From: Stomatobaculum longum
Lineage (GTDB): Bacteria; Bacillota; Clostridia; Lachnospirales; Lachnospiraceae
Assembly: GCA_905370385.1 (NCBI GenBank)
Contig: CAJPKN010000033.1
Coordinates: forward strand, 1 to 13,963
DNA: 13,963 bases
Reading direction: 5' to 3'
The notes beneath the pieces were generated by a model. That model had not been told where the DNA came from, searched no databases, and worked only from the letters and a program-made list of their open reading frames with translations. The translations under genes were made by a program, and so were the position numbers. Positions 1 to 6,721 of the stretch are shown here, in pieces; the stretch's first letter is position 1; every line of letters starts with the position of its first letter.

Positions 1-532
1 CTGCCGGACTGAAAAGCAGTACCAGAATAGGGCGCGCTTTTTTTCCGGTTACAGCGCTACACTGCTGAATTAAATCCGCATAAATCCATGCACCCAGTAC
101 AAGCTGCAGCCCTACTATCATTACCGGATGGAAAAAGAACATCAGCCCAACAATGTACAGAACCGCAATCAACAGTCCCCGTGTGGGATGCACTTTTAGC
201 AGCAATGCATACTGGTAGATTTTGTATTCGTCTACCTCAACCCAGTTACCCGGCCAAAGCAGAAGCAGCCCCACAAGAAGTACCGCGAAAATCAACAGTG
301 CCAAGCGAAACTTTCCTTCTATTCGTTTCTTCCGCAAAGCAGTCAGAACCTGTCCCAAAAATAGATATAACAAAAAAAGCTGCACCAATTTGCATATGGT
401 ATATAACAGGTACGAACTTCTCTCCGAAAAGCTAAAATGCTGCCAATCGAAATAGAGCGAGAACGGCAAATATACCAACAGAACCGCTAAGCGGACAAGT
501 TCTGTCTTTGAAAGCTTCTTCCATCCCATCAT
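1..532 (-). CDS. Polytopic membrane protein, 3' end beyond left edge, unknown function
   Basis: The minus-strand frame is open from ATG 532 (or the adjacent ATG 529) to the window edge, giving 177 residues so far. It begins MMGWKKLSKTELVRLAVLL. Hydrophobic helices occur near 13-29, 42-65, 76-95, 119-136 and 140-155. Between the third and fourth, a WPGNWVEVDEYKIY loop (95-108) carries acidic residues that could face outside. I cannot place it in a family with confidence; polytopic glycosyltransferases and uncharacterised glycan-locus membrane proteins are possible. GGTGGGG gives 4-nt spacing to ATG 529 and only 1 nt to ATG 532, so 529 may be the true start. It begins 25-28 bp after the small exported protein. 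The region is visibly richer in A/T and in TTA, ATA and TAT codons than the upstream genes, which suggests a different origin. The overlapping plus-strand frames lack any coherent protein character. Confidence 0.72.
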   Translation of the reverse strand, partial: MMGWKKLSKTELVRLAVLLVYLPFSLYFDWQHFSFSERSSYLLYTICKLVQLFLLYLFLGQVLTALRKKRIEGKFRLALLIFAVLLVGLLLLWPGNWVEVDEYKIYQYALLLKVHPTRGLLIAVLYIVGLMFFFHPVMIVGLQLVLGAWIYADLIQQCSAVTGKKARPILVLLFSPA

Positions 533-561
533 TCCCCACCGAAAGACAAAAACTCTGTCAT
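529..561 (-). other. Ten-codon leader-like mini-ORF bridging two genes
   Basis: ATG 561 overlaps the TGA of the small exported protein (ATGA), and ten codons later its TGA (529-531) overlaps both candidate starts of the membrane-protein gene. It encodes MTEFLSFGGE. Shine-Dalgarno support is poor because AAAGG directly abuts the ATG. It may hand ribosomes from one gene to the next, or may be chance. Confidence 0.3.
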
Positions 562-944
562 CCTTTCTTTGAGAACCGAATCAGATTCAGCAAAAGAGAA
601 AATATAACCGCCGCATAGAGAAAACCGTTGATCGGCGTAAACGCTGCTTTCATGCTGTCATCTTCCTTGTACTCTTTGCCGTTCACATAGAGCTTGCCGT
701 CCACGTAGACACCGCCGTAGCGGTCCACAGAGACCACAGCCTTGCCGTTCTCATCGACAATCTTGACGCCTCTGCCGCTCTCGCCCGGGCTCACGACAAT
801 CCAGTCATCGCTTCCGCCGTTGTCATTCGGCTCTTGCTGCACGCTGACATTTCCCGCCGTGCCGAAATCCTGTACTTCCGCTGCGTAGACCGGCGTCGCC
901 GCGAGCGTCGCCAGCAAGAACGCCATTGCTATTTTCTTCTTCAT
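558..944 (-). CDS. Small exported protein with C-terminal membrane anchor, unknown function
   Basis: A 128-residue protein I do not recognise. The N-terminus is a classical Sec signal peptide: KKK, a hydrophobic core (5-17) and VYA cleavage after residue 21 (or 22). The mature part is acidic and Gly/Asn-rich (about 25-60), then beta-hairpin-like with short repeats of the VxxDGKLYVNGK type (about 60-95). A hydrophobic helix (about 105-122) followed by RFSKKG predicts a type I topology, with the body outside the cytoplasmic membrane. No LPXTG or other sorting motif precedes the helix. GAGGGAG lies before ATG 944, in the 9-bp gap after the HAD gene, so it belongs to the operon. It could be an anchor, assembly factor or acceptor for the glycan machinery; that is speculation. 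The gene is real given its start signals, signal peptide and coupling. Confidence 0.75.
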   Translation of the reverse strand: MKKKIAMAFLLATLAATPVYAAEVQDFGTAGNVSVQQEPNDNGGSDDWIVVSPGESGRGVKIVDENGKAVVSVDRYGGVYVDGKLYVNGKEYKEDDSMKAAFTPINGFLYAAVIFSLLLNLIRFSKKG

Positions 945-953
945 TGCTCTCCC

Positions 954-2894
954 TCAGTAATATTGTTCCAGAATGCGGTTGTACATGCCGATCAGCGGAT
1001 ACAGCCGGTACTTGGTGAGATAGCCCTGCGGCCAGGTTGTGTCGCGGAGAAAGTCCTTGAATTCCTGCCGCTTCTTTTTACTGACCAACGCAAGCGCCAT
1101 TAAGACCGGGCGGAAACGTGTGCTCCGGTCCACATAGCTGCCAACGCCGAACTCCTCGTTGTGGCGCAGCGCAAAGTAGGCATTCACGGTCTCCCGCTTC
1201 GGCTCGTAGATGAAGCGCTTTAAAGACTCCCAGGCGAGCGGACGGAGTTCAAACTCGGTCACAAGCTGATTTTCGCAGTAAATGCACAGCGCCGCGCAGG
1301 TTTCGATAATGTGTTTTTGCAGCGCCCTCGTGTAGGAGAAGAAGATGGCATCCTCCTCCTGCTCGCAGTTTCGAAGCGCCACGATTTTCCCATCCTTTGC
1401 GCTATAGCCGACCGTGCTGCCGTTCGGCGAATTGCATATCATTTCAAAGGGCGTGGAAACCGTCATGAGTGCCCGTGCCGAGCGGAAGGCGTCAATGTAA
1501 CCGCGCTTTTCCGCGTTCTCGGGCTGCTCGTTCAGGAAGGGAATCAGGCCGATATAGAAGCCCAGCATCTTGGTCTTCGGGAAGAGGTGACAGAGGTTAT
1601 CCTGAATGGTGCCCCTCCAGCCGATGTCCACAATCGCAATTTCCTCTTCCGCGCCGCATAAATCCCGCTCTGCGCAGTAGGAAAGCAGAAGCGCACGCTT
1701 TTCATCCCGCTCCGCTTCCATGCACTCTAAAAAGGCCTGATCCGCAAAGAGCGCCTGTACTCTTTCATCCTGCCAGGGATAGGTGATCACCTCTTCCGCC
1801 GGAATTTCATGCTTTTGAAGGAATTCCCGCACAGACTCCAGGTCAACGCCGAGCGAGGTGAAGAGCGCCTGCATGGACTGCACGGAATACTGGTTCCAGA
1901 GACGCATGAGTTCCTTTGTGCTGATTTCGCGGAGCGAAGGCATGAAGGTCGCAAGGCGGCTCACCTCAAGGAGATAGGACTTCGGGTAGGCGCGCTTTGA
2001 GACCGCGGCCATCGCGTCGTAAATCTCCTTGTAGAACTCGCCCTCGCGCGTAAAGAAGTAAATTTTCTTGATGTCCCTTGCCCTTGCCTCTTCCGCGAGA
2101 TTCCGGACAAAGCCGTAGAAGAAGAGGCTCACATCATCGCTGCCGCTGAGCGGCGCGCCCGGGTACTGCAGCGGCTTTTTTGCGTCTCCGACAAAGCTCC
2201 GCTCCCGCTCCTCTCTTCTTTTGTGCTCCTCCGCGGGCAGATAGCGCTCTGCCGCAATGCCGAGCCGCTTCGGGACTTCCACATCGCTGTAGGCATTGTC
2301 CCCGAGGTGCATGTGCTCCGCCGGTGTGACGCCGAGCAGCTTCTCTGCCTCCTCAAAGAGCCGCCCCGAGCGCTTATTGACGCGAAGATCGCAGGACACC
2401 AGCACGCGCTCCAAGGGCTTCGAAAAGCCCGCCGCCTCGATTAACTCCCGAAGGAATGCCTCGCCCGCGTAGAAATCCGAAATGCAGACCAGTCTCTCGT
2501 GTGGAATGCTGTCAACCTTTGCCTCAATGCCGGGATCTAAGTAGATGTGCCGCTTCTCTGCGGCAAGTTCCTCCGCCACAAGGCGCTCGGTCAGCGCGCT
2601 CAGTTCTTCCTCGGGATGAGGCTCAAGAAACGCGCGCACCAATACTTCGCGGAAAACCGCGTGAATCTCGTACTCATCGTCAAAGCCCTGCGCAGTGCTC
2701 TGCTGCCCCAAATCACGCTCTACCGTCTGGCGCAGGCGAAACAGCGCCCTTGCACTCCGGTACTCCTCCTTGAGTAAGTCCCCGCGCTGCTCCAAAAGGA
2801 CAGTCGCGGTCTCCACCTTGATGGCATCCGGATGGCAATCTCTCCGCAAGATGGTATCCCAGATATCCAGTGATATGAGCTCATAGCTTTGCAT
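954..2894 (-). CDS. HAD-superfamily protein of glycan loci (COG5610-like), function unknown
   Basis: A 646-residue protein. Residues 1-220 are a HAD domain: motif I is SLDIWDT (nucleophile D10), motif II is CISD (S139), motif III is NKRSG (K174) and motif IV is HLGDNAYSDV (D199, D204). The position two after the nucleophile is Trp12, not the Asp that serves as acid/base in HAD phosphatases, so simple phosphatase activity is doubtful. Residues about 250-646 form a second region with KKIYFFTREGEFY (276-288) and IVDIGWRGTIQDNL (421-434), seen in large HAD proteins of polysaccharide clusters. I know of no established reaction. There are no membrane segments or signal peptide, so it is cytosolic. 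AGGAG with about 10-nt spacing precedes ATG 2894, 23 bp after the previous stop. The next gene starts 9 bp after its TGA. Confidence 0.8.
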   Translation of the reverse strand: MQSYELISLDIWDTILRRDCHPDAIKVETATVLLEQRGDLLKEEYRSARALFRLRQTVERDLGQQSTAQGFDDEYEIHAVFREVLVRAFLEPHPEEELSALTERLVAEELAAEKRHIYLDPGIEAKVDSIPHERLVCISDFYAGEAFLRELIEAAGFSKPLERVLVSCDLRVNKRSGRLFEEAEKLLGVTPAEHMHLGDNAYSDVEVPKRLGIAAERYLPAEEHKRREERERSFVGDAKKPLQYPGAPLSGSDDVSLFFYGFVRNLAEEARARDIKKIYFFTREGEFYKEIYDAMAAVSKRAYPKSYLLEVSRLATFMPSLREISTKELMRLWNQYSVQSMQALFTSLGVDLESVREFLQKHEIPAEEVITYPWQDERVQALFADQAFLECMEAERDEKRALLLSYCAERDLCGAEEEIAIVDIGWRGTIQDNLCHLFPKTKMLGFYIGLIPFLNEQPENAEKRGYIDAFRSARALMTVSTPFEMICNSPNGSTVGYSAKDGKIVALRNCEQEEDAIFFSYTRALQKHIIETCAALCIYCENQLVTEFELRPLAWESLKRFIYEPKRETVNAYFALRHNEEFGVGSYVDRSTRFRPVLMALALVSKKKRQEFKDFLRDTTWPQGYLTKYRLYPLIGMYNRILEQYY

Positions 2895-2917
2895 TGGCGC
2901 GAAGCTCCTTTCCTTGT

Positions 2918-4135
2918 TTACAGTCCCCGCAGCTTGTACCAGAGCTTGCGGAGCAGTTTGCTCTTACGAATAAAGCCGACCCGCTTGAGGCGCCCGAAGA
3001 GCGAATTGTCCACGATGACCGGCGGTGCATAGCTCTGCTCCGCAAGTTTTTCGTCCATGACAACATCCGCCGAGACGGCCGGGCGCGTATAGCTTCGGTC
3101 GTAGACCGCGGGCTCTGCCGGCTCCCGGCGCGCCGCCATATCGCTGACCGCCGCATAGAACTGCTCAAAGCCGTGCTCCAGATCCTTATCCGCCATGTAG
3201 CGCTTGCCCGCCTCGGACATTTGGGCCGCCGTCTCCGGATGGTCCAAAATCTCAATCAGAGCCTGGGCAATCGACTCCGGCGTGGTGTGCGCGAGGCGCA
3301 CGCCCTCGTTCGGCATGTCGAAGAAGTTATTTTCCATGTAGAGATCCACGACCGGAAGACCGGCCGCCATCATCTCAAACGGAATGCGCGAGGGGTTCGA
3401 AGAGCTGATGCAGAGCCCCACCTCGCACTTGTTGTAAAGCGCATTGCACTTTTCAAGCGGGATGATGCCCAGGTTCTCGTGTTCAAACCAGACATTCCCC
3501 TTGATGTTCGAGCCGTAGAGATAGATTTTCACATCCGGGCGCAGGAACTTCACAATGCCGAGCGCCTCAATGCCGAGCACGCTGCAGCGGCGCGGCTTAT
3601 CCGGCTGATACACAAAGCAGATGGCGTGTTCCTTCTTTGCGTCCGGCAGCGGACGGTAGATGCGCCGGTCGGCGCAGAAATCGAAATAGCGGGAAGGCGT
3701 GTGGTACTCTGTCTGCATCTTGTGCGAAAGCCAACGGCCTATGGTGACCGGTTTTAAGCCGTAGCCGTAGGAATTGCAGGCGAGAATGTAGCCGTCGCCC
3801 ATGGGGTTAAAGAGCGCCTCAAAGTCCTGAATAAAGTAGGCTTTTACAGCCTTACTGTTGCAGTCCCGCACCACCTTGGCTGTAAACCAGGCGGTCGCGA
3901 AGATGATGTCGTACTCTCCCTGAATGTCGTAGCCCAGAATAAAGCGGCAGTCATGCTTTCCGAAGAGGGTCTCTGCCTGGCGGCGGAGTTCCTCGGAATT
4001 CTTGACTTCTCCCTTATCTTCCACATAGACATCGCACTCATAACCCTTGCGAATCAAGTATTGCACGTTCTGGAGTATGGTTCTGTGTCCCCCGGAGCCC
4101 TCGATCAGCGACGGCAGTACCCACGCAGCTCTCAT
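2918..4135 (-). CDS. WsaF-like GT-B glycosyltransferase (possible rhamnosyltransferase)
   Basis: A 405-residue cytosolic glycosyltransferase. The N-terminal part has WVLPSLIEGSGGHRTILQN (5-23), IIFATAWFTA (77-86) and KAYFIQDFEALFNPMGD (98-114). GGHRTI followed by FIQDFE is characteristic of the group that includes WsaF, the rhamnosyltransferase of Geobacillus S-layer glycan synthesis. The C-terminal domain has ICFVYQPDKPRR (172-183), a short KIYLYGS strand, and PSRIPFEMMAAGLPVVDLY (248-266), the donor-site helix with one retained Glu (254). After the catalytic region comes a Pro-rich spacer (~338-375) and a Lys/Arg-rich amphipathic tail (~378-405) that may bind membrane. The start shares ATGA with the methyltransferase stop (4132-4135), implying coupled translation and perhaps a physical partnership. 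Rhamnose specificity is extrapolated from WsaF and not proven. Confidence 0.85.
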   Translation of the reverse strand: MRAAWVLPSLIEGSGGHRTILQNVQYLIRKGYECDVYVEDKGEVKNSEELRRQAETLFGKHDCRFILGYDIQGEYDIIFATAWFTAKVVRDCNSKAVKAYFIQDFEALFNPMGDGYILACNSYGYGLKPVTIGRWLSHKMQTEYHTPSRYFDFCADRRIYRPLPDAKKEHAICFVYQPDKPRRCSVLGIEALGIVKFLRPDVKIYLYGSNIKGNVWFEHENLGIIPLEKCNALYNKCEVGLCISSSNPSRIPFEMMAAGLPVVDLYMENNFFDMPNEGVRLAHTTPESIAQALIEILDHPETAAQMSEAGKRYMADKDLEHGFEQFYAAVSDMAARREPAEPAVYDRSYTRPAVSADVVMDEKLAEQSYAPPVIVDNSLFGRLKRVGFIRKSKLLRKLWYKLRGL

Positions 4136-5379
4136 TTTTTCTCCCCGTACTTTCTCCGAAACTCAAGACGCGACATCCAATGCCGCTTGATCATTGCCTC
4201 ATACTCCGCGTTCTGCTGCTGCAGGGTGAGAATGATATTGCCCTGCTGCTGCACAATGCCGAGTCTCTCCTCCGCAATCTTGTGCGCCTCGCTTAAGCTG
4301 CGGTCGCGCTCGTCGATTAGCTTTGCCTGCGCCTCAATGGCCGCATCCTTTTCAGCGACCAATTTTTCGTCCGCCGCAATCCGCGCATCTCGCTCGTCTA
4401 TCATCTTAGATTGATTTGCAATCGCCGCATCCTTCTCGGCGACCAGCTTCTCATCCGCCGCAATCCGCGCATCCCGCTCATCGATCATCTTGGTCTGGCT
4501 CGCAATGGTTGCATCGCGCTCCTCAATGAGCTTGGTCTGGCTTGCAATCGCTGCATCCTTCTCGGCGACCAATCTTTCATCCGCCGCAATCCGCTCATCC
4601 CGCTCATCTATCATCTTCGACTGTTGCTCAATCGCGCGGTAGCGCTCCTCGTAAAGGCCCTTCAACTCGTCAAAGCGTTCCTGCGTGTACTTGTACTTGG
4701 AGCGGTAGAAGTAGAGGTCCTTATAGTACTTGAAAAAGCCCGCTGCCTCGAGTCTGTCATACCAGTAGCGTCCCTTCGGGAAGAGGATGCCGAGGCCGCA
4801 GCTGTGCGTAAAGTCAAAGTAGCAGTCGTACTCCTTCTTGGTCTTCTCCCAGTGGTCGCAGGAGCCCTGGTCGATCGGGCTGTACACATCGTGGAAGAGG
4901 ACGATGCCGTTCTCCTTTAACTTGGGCAGCCAGGTCGTGAAATCGTGCTCCACGTCCTCGAAGGTGTGTCCGCCGTCGATGTGCAGAATGTCGATTGAAT
5001 TGTCCGCAAAGTTCGGGCGCGCGTCGTCAAAGCACATCTGGAAGAGGTGCAGGTTTACCTCAGGATAATAGGTCGCAGCGGTCTTCTGCACGAGCGCATA
5101 GACTTCCTCGCCGGTAATTTCCGCGCCGATATCGCCGCTCCACATATCGACTGCATTGATCTCGGTATCCAGCTTAAAATCCCGCACCGCCTGACAGAAG
5201 CTAAAGAGCGAGCAGCCGTACTGACTGCCGAGCTCCACCAGGCGCTCCGGCCGCACAAACTGCAATAAATCATAGGCAAAATCCCGATGCCCTTCCCAGT
5301 AGGCAAATTTAAGCTTCGGGTTTAACTGATCTGCGTCATATCGCGGGTCTGAGACGACCCAGTCGGTTTCATGGTTCAT
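4132..5379 (-). CDS. SAM-dependent methyltransferase fused to a repetitive coiled-coil rod; candidate glycan chain terminator
   Basis: A 415-residue two-part protein. Residues about 30-225 form a class I methyltransferase of the Methyltransf_24 type: LVELGSQYGCSLFSF (47-61) is the SAM-binding glycine-rich motif I, an acidic INAVDMW follows (74-80), and ILHIDGGHTFEDVEHDF (131-147) and GIVLFHDVYSP (158-168) are strongly typical. Residues about 228-398 are charged helix containing a 28-residue tandem repeat (257-354), then a Gln-rich coil. The last 20 residues are basic with aromatics, plausibly a membrane-docking tail. The gene overlaps the Wzt end by 11 bp and shares ATGA with the next gene. 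By analogy with WbdD (E. coli O8/O9a) and the methyl-capping enzyme WsaE of Geobacillus S-layer glycan, it may methylate the chain end and set chain length through its rod. No kinase or glycosyltransferase domain is seen. Domain calls are secure; the terminator role is inference. Confidence 0.88.
   Translation of the reverse strand: MNHETDWVVSDPRYDADQLNPKLKFAYWEGHRDFAYDLLQFVRPERLVELGSQYGCSLFSFCQAVRDFKLDTEINAVDMWSGDIGAEITGEEVYALVQKTAATYYPEVNLHLFQMCFDDARPNFADNSIDILHIDGGHTFEDVEHDFTTWLPKLKENGIVLFHDVYSPIDQGSCDHWEKTKKEYDCYFDFTHSCGLGILFPKGRYWYDRLEAAGFFKYYKDLYFYRSKYKYTQERFDELKGLYEERYRAIEQQSKMIDERDERIAADERLVAEKDAAIASQTKLIEERDATIASQTKMIDERDARIAADEKLVAEKDAAIANQSKMIDERDARIAADEKLVAEKDAAIEAQAKLIDERDRSLSEAHKIAEERLGIVQQQGNIILTLQQQNAEYEAMIKRHWMSRLEFRRKYGEKK
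4318..4611 (-). repeat. 84-bp coding tandem repeat (28-residue, four-heptad units)
   Basis: Three full 84-bp units and one 42-bp half unit are in tandem, in frame, within the methyltransferase gene. They encode residues 257-284 (full), 285-298 (half), 299-326 (full) and 327-354 (full), and the next residues begin a decayed unit (IDERDRSLSEAHK). The unit reads roughly IDERDARIAADEKL then VAEKDAAIANQSKM, so it is itself two related 14-residue halves. The half unit fits a full unit that lost 42 bp between IEERDA and TIASQTKM. Units differ at many silent positions, so this is not an assembly artefact. Confidence 0.93.
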
Positions 5380-6712
5380 GCTCTATCCTCTCGATTTTGA
5401 ATTCTTCAATCACGTGGTTGATGATGCCGTGCATGGGCTTTAAGGCGATTGCCTGCACGTGCAACACGCTGTGCACCCAACACTGCACGGTATGCACCAT
5501 CTGGTCATAACCCTCGCCTATGCCGAGGGTCAGGAAATAATCGCCCTCCTTGACTTCAGGCCAATGGAAGGAAAGAGAAGCTTTTCTCACTTCACCCTGC
5601 TTTACACCCTCTATCATAATATTCTCGCCGAGGGTGCTCTGCGCAAAAATACTGTTTCCGTACTTATCCTTAAAAGTATAGCCGATTATGATATTGTCTG
5701 CATCTTTTTTCGCGTGCAGTAAAAGCTCGATTCGCACCGCATCTCCCGGCTTTACAACATCCACCGCCTCGCCGTTAATCAGCATGCGACAGCGATCGAT
5801 TAAAATATCCTGCGCACCGCCTATGCTCTCCTTCGGCGCATCGACCCAGCCGATTTCCGCCTTTTCTTTTTCGCGGGCCGCGGCCTCCAAAGCGAGCGCT
5901 TCCGCCTCTGCCTCTGTGGCAGCGTTTAGGCGCGCATCCTCATCCTTTGCGGCAGCTTCCTCGCTCTGGAATACGCTCGTGTGGAGCAGCTTTAAATAGT
6001 CCTCAATGACCTCGAGCGGCTTGCCCTCGCGGATTATTTTTCCGCGATCGATTAAAATCACGCGATCCGCCATATTCGCAATGCTGTTCATATCGTGGGT
6101 CACGAGGAGCTTGGTGACGCCCTTCATCTCCTCCTTCATGAAGGTATTGCACTTCTGCTGGAAGAAGATATCGCCGACCGAGAGCGCCTCATCGACAATC
6201 AGAATTTCCGGTTTGAAGCTGATCATGACCGCAAAGGCGAGACGGGCAAACATACCGCTCGAATAGGTCTTGACCGGCTGTCCCATGTACTCGCCGATGT
6301 CCGCGAAGTCCACGATTTCCTTGACTTTCTCCTGCATCTCCTCGTCGGAGAAGCCGCGCATGGAGCCGTTCAGGAAGATGTTTTCATAGCCCGTGTACTC
6401 CGGGTTAAAACCGGTGCCGAGCTCGAGCAGAGCGGAAATTTCGCCCCTCGTCTCTATGCTGCCCTCGCTCGGCGTGATGACACCGGTGATGAGCTTTAAG
6501 AGCGTCGACTTGCCCGCACCGTTCCGCCCGATGATACCCAGGGTCTCTCCCTTCTTTACGGTAAAGGAGACTTGGTCCAGCGCCTTGTAGAGCGTGTGAT
6601 ATTTTTTCTTGGTGAGCGAGAACAGTTCCTTGACCCTGTCCTGCGGTCTCTCGTAGAGGTTATAGAACTTGCTCACACCTCTCACTTCAATGGCATTTTC
6701 GTTTTGATTCAT
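5369..6712 (-). CDS. wzt: Polysaccharide ABC exporter ATPase with C-terminal glycan-binding-type domain (Wzt-like)
   Basis: A 447-residue ATPase that powers glycan export with the adjacent permease. The nucleotide-binding domain (1-245) has Walker A GRNGAGKST (62-70), Q-loop region ELGTGFNPEYTGYENI (97-112), signature YSSGMFARLAF (150-160), Walker B ILIVDEALSVGD (170-181) and the H-loop THD (205-207). A charged Ala/Glu-rich linker (about 249-287) leads to a beta-rich C-terminal domain (about 290-447), with IGYTFKDKYGNSIF (343-356) and DYFLTLGIGEGYD (391-403), as in the Wzt_C family. In E. coli O8/O9a this domain binds the capped non-reducing end of the glycan and is needed for export. TagH-type ATPases lack it or carry unrelated extensions. 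GAGG, formed partly by the upstream stop, precedes ATG 6712 in a 9-bp gap. The 3' end overlaps the methyltransferase start by 11 bp. Confidence 0.93.
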   Translation of the reverse strand: MNQNENAIEVRGVSKFYNLYERPQDRVKELFSLTKKKYHTLYKALDQVSFTVKKGETLGIIGRNGAGKSTLLKLITGVITPSEGSIETRGEISALLELGTGFNPEYTGYENIFLNGSMRGFSDEEMQEKVKEIVDFADIGEYMGQPVKTYSSGMFARLAFAVMISFKPEILIVDEALSVGDIFFQQKCNTFMKEEMKGVTKLLVTHDMNSIANMADRVILIDRGKIIREGKPLEVIEDYLKLLHTSVFQSEEAAAKDEDARLNAATEAEAEALALEAAAREKEKAEIGWVDAPKESIGGAQDILIDRCRMLINGEAVDVVKPGDAVRIELLLHAKKDADNIIIGYTFKDKYGNSIFAQSTLGENIMIEGVKQGEVRKASLSFHWPEVKEGDYFLTLGIGEGYDQMVHTVQCWVHSVLHVQAIALKPMHGIINHVIEEFKIERIEHEP

Positions 6713-6721
6713 CGCTTATCC

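Noticed and set aside
88..435. Plus-strand open frame of 115 codons at the left edge
   Set aside because: The minus-strand frame through the same bases gives a coherent polytopic membrane protein coupled to the operon, while this one has no recognisable protein character.
558..660. Sortase-type anchor in the small exported protein
   Set aside because: The C-terminal helix plus basic tail fits the pattern, but no LPXTG-like motif precedes it, so a plain type I membrane anchor is more likely.
2894..3757. Long plus-strand open frame (287 codons) opposite the WsaF-like gene
   Set aside because: It is antisense to a well-supported glycosyltransferase, is Arg/His/Leu-rich with no domain, and reflects GC-biased third positions on the other strand.
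4318..4611. Regularly spaced repeats as a possible CRISPR array or mobile repeat
   Set aside because: The units are contiguous, in frame and code for a heptad-regular helix. There are no unique spacers.
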